Positions 59,317 to 64,000 of a DNA stretch of 64,000 nt are shown here, in pieces. A program made the position numbers and the translations under genes. Each line of letters starts with the position of its first letter. Position 1 is the stretch's first letter. The notes under the pieces are model-generated. The model searched no databases. It was not told the DNA's origin and saw only the letters and a program-made list of their open reading frames with translations. The stretch comes from Myxococcales bacterium (GTDB lineage Bacteria; Myxococcota_A; Polyangia; Haliangiales; Haliangiaceae). The DNA lies in contig JADJJK010000032.1 of the NCBI GenBank assembly GCA_016706545.1, forward strand, positions 18,732 to 82,731. Reading direction: 5' to 3'.

Positions 59317-59373
59317 GGGCCCCATGCCGTGCGATGCTTCGCGTGGCTGCGGCGCCGTCAACCGGGGAAGCGT

Positions 59374-59862
59374 TCAGCTAGCGACCGCGGCGTCACGCTG
59401 CCGCTTACGCTTGCCCTTGCCCTTGATCTTGGCCTTCTCTTCACCGCCCGCGCTGGGCGCTGCGAGCTGATCGACCACCTCGGAGGGCGTGTCATGCGAC
59501 TCGTGGGTCGAGCCGTCGCGCTCCTTGATGCGGGCCGCCTTGCCGGCGAGGTCGCGCAAGTAGTACAGGCGAGCCTGGCCCACGCGACCGCGCTGGATCA
59601 CGTCGACCTTCTCGATGTTGGGCGAGTTGTCGGGGAAGATTCGCTCGACGCCGACGCCGTACGAGATCTTGCGCACCGTGAAGGTGGAGCGAGCTCCCTT
59701 GGACACCCGACGAATGCACACGCCTTCAAAGGCCTGCAGACGGGTCTTTTCGCCTTCGCGAATCTTCGCCCACACCTTCACCGAATCTCCGGCTCGGAAC
59801 TCCGGCAACGCGGAGGGGCGGCGGTTGCTCTTGTCAATTGCGTCGAGAATTCGCTGGCTCAT
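59374..59862 (-). CDS. rplS: 50S ribosomal protein L19
   Basis: 162 residues from ATG 59862. It has the L19 core: FRAGDSVKVWAKIREGEKTRLQAFEGVCI, GARSTFTVRKISYGVGVERIFPDNSPNIEKVDVIQRGRVGQARLYYLRDL. Compared with the usual 115-120 residues there is a C-terminal extension of about 40. It is first acidic/polar, then strongly basic (KAKIKGKGKRKRQRD), probably extra rRNA contacts. It follows trmD by 118 bp in the classic rpsP-rimM-trmD-rplS order. Confidence 0.95.
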   Translation of the reverse strand: MSQRILDAIDKSNRRPSALPEFRAGDSVKVWAKIREGEKTRLQAFEGVCIRRVSKGARSTFTVRKISYGVGVERIFPDNSPNIEKVDVIQRGRVGQARLYYLRDLAGKAARIKERDGSTHESHDTPSEVVDQLAAPSAGGEEKAKIKGKGKRKRQRDAAVAS

Positions 59863-59980
59863 GGCAGGTACCTGGGCAAAGCCGTGTGTGGACGCTGGGT
59901 TCTGCCAGAGATCGCCCCCGGACGTCAAGCGGTTGTGGCCCTTGCCCTCAGGTTTCCGCAGGTGCGGCGGGCAGGGATCC

Positions 59981-61468
59981 TCACCGGGTCCGAGGTTCGC
60001 GTAGGCCAAATAGGCGATCCAGCGTGATGGCGACCGCGCTGCGCACCGAAAGGTGGTTCCACTCCGGAGCGCCATCGATGGGACAAAGGACCTGTTCAAT
60101 CAGCGGGTTCACGCCCTCTGCCAGCCCCCACCCGGTGCCAAAGACCACGAGCACCGGCCGGTCGTCGGCGCGCGCGGCAGCTAGCAGCTCCGCCGCGGTG
60201 ACGCGGGGAACCTGAGGCAGGCTGCGGGGGTTGGCGCTGGTCGCCACCACGCGCACGTTCCCCGGCCCTCCCAGGCACGCGATGGCCTCGGACAGGCTGG
60301 AAGCAGGCCTGACCAGCTCGAGCGCGCTGGCGCGGTGGTCAAAGCCCTCCTGCTCCTGCCACATGCGCGCGATGTGGCGCACCTTGTCCTGCTGCGCCGT
60401 GACGGGGGTGACCACGAAGTAGCCGGCCAGCCCAAACGTCCGGCTGGAGCGCGCCAGGTCATGCAGATCGAGGTTGGTCACCGCAGAGGTGACGATGGCG
60501 CCGACGCGGTCGAGCACCGGGTGGTGGACCAGGGCGATCGAGGTGCGGCCGGCGACGTCGAGGTTGCGCAGGCCGGTGAGGAGCTTGCGGTCCGCCGCCG
60601 TGGGGCGATGCAGGGCGAACAGGTCGGGCCGGCGCAGCGCTGTGCGCTCCAGGGACCGGGCCCGACGCCAGGCCGCGATGGCGGCGTGATTGCCCGACGC
60701 CAGGACGTCGGGGACTTGCCGTTGCCCCAGGCGCCATGGCCGGGTGTACTGAGGGTACTCGAGGAGCGCGTCCGAGAACGACTCCTCCGTCGCGGACGAG
60801 GGCTCGCCGAGGACGCCCGGGACCAGGCGCGCGATGGCGTCGATGAGCACCAGCGCGCCGAGCTCGCCGCCCGAGAGCACATAGTCGCCAAGCGAGATCT
60901 CCTCGTCGATGGCCTCCTCGATCACGCGCTCGTCGATGCCCTCATACCGTCCACACACCAGGACCAGCGCGGGCTCGGCGGCGAGCCGGCGCACGGCGTG
61001 CTGGTCGAGCGGCCGGCCCACCGGGGTCAAGAGCACCCGACGAGCGGTGGGACCAAGAGCCTGTCGCGCGCACTCCATGGCGGCCAGGAGCGGCTCAGGC
61101 TTCATCACCATGCCGGGGCCGCCACCGTAAGGCGTATCGTCGACGGTGCGGTGGCGATCGGTCGTGAAGTCGCGCGGGTTGACGGTGGCCACCGTGAGCG
61201 GGCGCGCTGGCGCGCGGACCGTGGCCTCCTCCGCCAGGGCCAGCTCCTCCGGCGGTCCGGCGACTGGCGAGCGCGGCGCGGCGGCGGAGCCGGCGGCAGC
61301 GGCGGCGGTCGGCGCGGCGGCGGAGCCGGTCGCTGGCTCGTCGGTGACGCTGGGCCGGGCCGCCGGCGCTCCTCCGAGCCGGATCAACGTGGTCGCCCGC
61401 GCGACCACGCCGGCTAAGAGGCCACCTTCGATGAGCTCCGGCAGGATGGTGACGACCGCGATCTTCAT
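59981..61468 (-). CDS. trmD: TrmD tRNA (m1G37) methyltransferase fused to a second SPOUT-type methyltransferase domain
   Basis: A 495-residue fusion. The start ATG (61466-61468) overlaps the rimM stop (ATGA). TrmD motifs are VVTILPELIEGGL, NPRDFTTDRHRTVDDTPYGGGPGMVMKPEPL, LVCGRYEGIDERV and EEISLGDYVLSGGELGALV, the SAM-binding trefoil knot. An Ala/Pro/Thr-rich insert of about 65 residues (about 27-92) replaces the short loop after the first helix. After EYPQYTRPW the C-terminal domain reads SIALVHHPVLDRVGAIVTSAVTNLDLHDLARSSRTFGLAGYFVVTP. That matches the PF09936 type of SAM-dependent RNA methyltransferase, usually a separate gene next to trmD. Role: m1G37 on tRNA, plus an unknown second RNA modification. 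Confidence 0.9.
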   Translation of the reverse strand: MKIAVVTILPELIEGGLLAGVVARATTLIRLGGAPAARPSVTDEPATGSAAAPTAAAAAGSAAAPRSPVAGPPEELALAEEATVRAPARPLTVATVNPRDFTTDRHRTVDDTPYGGGPGMVMKPEPLLAAMECARQALGPTARRVLLTPVGRPLDQHAVRRLAAEPALVLVCGRYEGIDERVIEEAIDEEISLGDYVLSGGELGALVLIDAIARLVPGVLGEPSSATEESFSDALLEYPQYTRPWRLGQRQVPDVLASGNHAAIAAWRRARSLERTALRRPDLFALHRPTAADRKLLTGLRNLDVAGRTSIALVHHPVLDRVGAIVTSAVTNLDLHDLARSSRTFGLAGYFVVTPVTAQQDKVRHIARMWQEQEGFDHRASALELVRPASSLSEAIACLGGPGNVRVVATSANPRSLPQVPRVTAAELLAAARADDRPVLVVFGTGWGLAEGVNPLIEQVLCPIDGAPEWNHLSVRSAVAITLDRLFGLREPRTR

Positions 61469-61983
61469 CGACGTGGGGTGGGGATGGGGATCTCCGGGAT
61501 CCCTTCCGGAGGATCGACGACGATCTTGCCGGCCTCGACATCGACCGAGACGATGCACTCCGGCACCACCGGCAGCAGGCGCTCCTTGCCGTCGTGGTGG
61601 ATCACCAGCCGATCCTGATAGTCAGGCTCGATGGCGGCCACGGTGCCCCAGGGCCGGCCGTCCGCCAGCTCGACCTGGCACCCGATCAGATCGTCGAGCA
61701 GGAACTCGCCGGGCTCCAGCGGCACTTGCTCGCGAGGAACCTCTACCACCGCGCCGCGAAACCCTTCGGCCTGGTTGCGAGTGGAGATCCCCTCGAGCAG
61801 GATGAGCCAGCCGCGCTGGGTGCCGCGCGACCGCTGCACGTTGTGCCAGGTCCCGGCGATGCACAGCGCAGCGATGTCCTCGAGCACCATGGAGTCCGGG
61901 TCATGGGTGACCACGACGATCTCCCCGGCGATGCCGTGCGCGCGCGCGACCCCGCCGATCTCGATGCGGTCCCGACCGCGCAC
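61465..61983 (-). CDS. rimM: Ribosome maturation factor RimM
   Basis: A 172-residue protein starting at GTG 61983, two bases after the khpA stop. The N-terminal RimM domain is IEIGGVARAHGIAGEIVV...DIAALCIAG, with RGWLILLEGISTRNQAEGFRGAVVEVPREQVP. The C-terminal PRC-barrel-like half is GEFLLDDLIGCQVELADGRPWGTV...ERLLPVVPECIVSVDVEAGKIVVDPPEGI. It binds S19 and helps 30S maturation. Its stop overlaps the trmD start in ATGA, indicating translational coupling. Normal family length. Confidence 0.95.
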   Translation of the reverse strand: MRGRDRIEIGGVARAHGIAGEIVVVTHDPDSMVLEDIAALCIAGTWHNVQRSRGTQRGWLILLEGISTRNQAEGFRGAVVEVPREQVPLEPGEFLLDDLIGCQVELADGRPWGTVAAIEPDYQDRLVIHHDGKERLLPVVPECIVSVDVEAGKIVVDPPEGIPEIPIPTPRR

Positions 61984-61985
61984 TG

Positions 61986-62243
<258 letters not shown>

Positions 62244-62247
62244 GGCG

Positions 62248-62493
62248 TTAGGCCACCGTAGCGCGATCGCTGCGGCGGACGACGGCGGCGAGGGTGCCGC
62301 TGGGCTGCGCGCCTTCCTTGATCCACTGCTGATAGCGCTCCTTGTTGAGCTTGAGCGCCTTGGTGCGGGGATCGTAGGTGCCGAGCAGCTCGATGAACCG
62401 GCCGTCGCGGGCACGGCGCTTGTCAGCGGCGACGATGCGATAGAACGGCGCCTTCTTCTTGCCTTGGCGCGACATGCGAATAGCTACGGACAT
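62248..62493 (-). CDS. rpsP: 30S ribosomal protein S16
   Basis: 81 residues, first gene of the operon. IRMSRQGKKKAPFYRIVAADKRRARDGRFIELLGTYDP is the S16 signature; LNKERYQQWIKEGAQPSGTLAAVVRR completes the domain. ATG 62493 follows GAGGAATCT. A good promoter lies 30-60 bp upstream. Normal length. Confidence 0.96.
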   Translation of the reverse strand: MSVAIRMSRQGKKKAPFYRIVAADKRRARDGRFIELLGTYDPRTKALKLNKERYQQWIKEGAQPSGTLAAVVRRSDRATVA

Positions 62494-62526
62494 AGATTCC
62501 TCGAGAGCGTTACCAGAGAGCGCGGG

Positions 62527-62556
62527 AATCTACATGGGGCTTTCGAGCCCTGTCAA
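62527..62556 (-). promoter_or_regulatory. Promoter of the rpsP operon with a palindrome in its spacer
   Basis: On the minus strand TTGACA (62551-62556) is 18 bp from TAGATT (62527-62532), about 35 bp before the rpsP ATG. The spacer contains GGGCT-CGAA-AGCCC (62537-62550), a perfect 5-bp inverted repeat starting directly after the -35, a possible operator. Confidence 0.6.
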
Positions 62557-62575
62557 GCGTGCTATACGACGGCTT

Positions 62576-64000
62576 ATGTCCGCCAAACTGCTGGCGCCGC
62601 CGCCCGCCCTGGGCGCGGCTCTGCTCTGCGCGCTTGGATGCTCGTCGTCGCGACAGGGGGCTCCGTCGGATTTGGAGCCTGTCAAACCGACCTTCACGCT
62701 GCTTGCGCTGGCCGAGATCCGCGGCCAGATCGGCCCCTGTGGCTGTACCACGGATCCCCTGGGGGATCTATCCCGCACCGCCGCGCTGGTCGCCCAGGCC
62801 CGGCAAAGCGGCCCGGTCCTCGTCGTGGATGCGGGCGGCCTCCTCTATACGCAGACCAAGATCGGAGAGGCGTTCGCCACGCAGGAAGAGCTCAAGGCCG
62901 ATCTGCTGGTGGCCACGTATCGCGACGCGCTGGGCGTCGCGGCCATCGGCCTTGGCGCCAATGACCTGGCCAAGGGGCCGGCCAAGGTGCGGCCGCCCCG
63001 GCAGGTGGTGAACCTGGCTGCGCCGGCTGACCCGGCCGCGCAGATCGCCACGGAGGCCCCCAAGCTGGTGACGCTGGGCAAGGCCAAGGTGGGGATCTTC
63101 GGGGTCATCGCCAAGGACGGCGTGCCCGGCCTGGCCATCACGGACCCGATCCAGGCCAGCAAGGCGGCGGTCGCCGGGCTGCGCCGGCAAGGCGCCCAGG
63201 TGGTGGTGGCGCTCATCCAGGCGCCCAGCGAAGCGGCGGCCAGCTCGCTGGCCGGGGCGGTCGGCGGCATCGACTTCGCCGTCGCCGGCCTGGGGCTCGC
63301 GGCGCCCGAGCCCGACCGCATCGAGACCGTGGCAGACCAGCTCCCAGGCGGGGGCTTCATGGTGACGCCCGGCAATCGCGGCCAGGTGGTGAGCCGCGTC
63401 GAGGTGACCTTGCGCAAGGGCCCCGGCCTGGCGGACGCCGGCGGACGCGCCGCGGCGGAGGTCCGCATCGCGCAGATCGAGAAGCGGATCCCCTCGGTGG
63501 AGGGTGAGCTGGTCCGGCTCACCGCAGACCCGACCGCGGATCCCAGCTTCGTCGCGGCCAAGCGGGCGGAGCTGGCAGAGCTGGGCGCCGAGCGGCAGCG
63601 GCTGGCGGCGGCGCCGGTGCAGCCCCCCGCCAAGGGCAGCTACTTCACGCTGGAGCAGGTGAGGATCGCCAAGAAGCTGGCGTGCGATCTGACCGTGCAG
63701 ACCCAGACCGCGGCGTACTTCAAGTCGTCCGGTGAATCCAACGTGGCCTTCGCCAAGAGCCAGCCGCGCGCGCCGGTGCCCGCGGGCACGCCCACCTATG
63801 TCGGCACCAGCAAGTGCGTCGAGTGCCACGACACCGCGGTGGAGTTCTGGAAGAAGTCGCGCCACGCCGGTGCGTGGGCAACCCTCGAGAAGCGCGGACA
63901 GGAGTTCGATCTGGAGTGTACCTCGTGCCACGTCACCGGCTGGAACAAGCCCGGTGGCGCCACGCTGGCGGAGAACGAGGGCCTGCGTGACGTGCAGTGC
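62576..64000 (+). CDS. Lipoprotein: metallophosphatase-like domain plus multiheme cytochrome c, 3'-truncated by the window edge
   Basis: 475 codons are open to the window end. ATG 62576 gives MSAKLLAPPPALGAALLCALGC, a lipoprotein signal with lipobox ALGC. Residues about 40-290 resemble the 5'-nucleotidase/UshA-type N-terminal domain (EIRGQIGPCGCTTDPLGDLSRTAALV, VLVVDAGGLL, AAIGLGANDLAKG), although the usual metal ligands are altered. A helical segment (about 295-345) follows. The C-terminal part starts TSKCVECHDTAVEFWKKSRHAGAW and ECTSCHVTGWNKPGG: two CxxCH haem-binding motifs, with a third apparently beginning at the last codon (VQC). Likely a multihaem c-type cytochrome on the outer membrane, function unknown. 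Divergent from rpsP, 82 bp away. Confidence 0.75.
   Translation, partial: MSAKLLAPPPALGAALLCALGCSSSRQGAPSDLEPVKPTFTLLALAEIRGQIGPCGCTTDPLGDLSRTAALVAQARQSGPVLVVDAGGLLYTQTKIGEAFATQEELKADLLVATYRDALGVAAIGLGANDLAKGPAKVRPPRQVVNLAAPADPAAQIATEAPKLVTLGKAKVGIFGVIAKDGVPGLAITDPIQASKAAVAGLRRQGAQVVVALIQAPSEAAASSLAGAVGGIDFAVAGLGLAAPEPDRIETVADQLPGGGFMVTPGNRGQVVSRVEVTLRKGPGLADAGGRAAAEVRIAQIEKRIPSVEGELVRLTADPTADPSFVAAKRAELAELGAERQRLAAAPVQPPAKGSYFTLEQVRIAKKLACDLTVQTQTAAYFKSSGESNVAFAKSQPRAPVPAGTPTYVGTSKCVECHDTAVEFWKKSRHAGAWATLEKRGQEFDLECTSCHVTGWNKPGGATLAENEGLRDVQC

Overview
This 64-kb, very GC-rich, gene-dense window looks like a piece of a myxobacterial (Myxococcota) chromosome. The indicators are a cluster of adventurous-gliding (Glt) proteins, a Ser/Thr kinase fused to an nSTAND NTPase and a formylglycine-generating-enzyme-like domain, an ADYC-domain lipoprotein, an FHA-GAF-class III cyclase, and many lipoproteins and TPR proteins. 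No rRNA gene is present, so placement below phylum is a guess; a Polyangia/Haliangiales-like lineage is plausible.

Layout. 1-20.0 kb is ordinary backbone: a truncated WxxGxW protein, quinone oxidoreductase, lipoproteins, a phosphate-porin-like barrel, a DUF885 lipoprotein, an amine oxidase, the giant kinase (7.3-11.6 kb), an ADYC lipoprotein with a shifted N-terminus, rluF, mgtA, a universal-stress-protein/HPF pair, a broken DUF1801 gene with a histone-H1-like tail, and a Kelch lipoprotein. 20.05-32.21 kb is an accessory island bounded by a perfect 117-bp direct repeat. The right copy contains the 3' end of an intact tRNA-Leu(CAG) and its terminator; the left copy carries only the last 32 nt of the tRNA plus the terminator. 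The island holds two tandem paralogous CHAT-protease/STAND-NTPase/TPR genes, a metallophosphoesterase joined to the second by an ATGA overlap, and an IS3-type element abutting the right repeat. Every island gene is interrupted by frame disruptions.

32.5-34.9 kb holds the cyclase, a small MITE-like palindromic element at its stop codon, and a GNAT acetyltransferase. 34.9-57.8 kb, all on the minus strand, is a gliding-motility cluster in the order gltC-like, gltD (AgmU), gltE (AglT), gltF (CglF), gltG (PglI; FHA plus TonB-like C-terminus), a TPR lipoprotein, then a giant gltI (AgmK)-like TPR gene of about 3,950 codons, split in two by a frameshift near 38,947. These proteins would build the envelope-spanning gliding complex. 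No GltH barrel or GltJ is visible.

57.8-64 kb holds a Cys-rich lipoprotein, a minisatellite, and the conserved minus-strand translation operon rpsP-khpA-rimM-trmD-rplS-yraN, in which trmD carries a second SPOUT-type domain. A divergent cytochrome-c-like lipoprotein runs off the right edge.

Caveat: at least a dozen frame disruptions occur, mostly in the island but also in gltI, the ADYC gene and the DUF1801 gene. Some (a 20-bp duplication, a deletion of about 40 codons) are real mutations in appearance. Several single-base changes could instead be assembly errors and need read-level checking.
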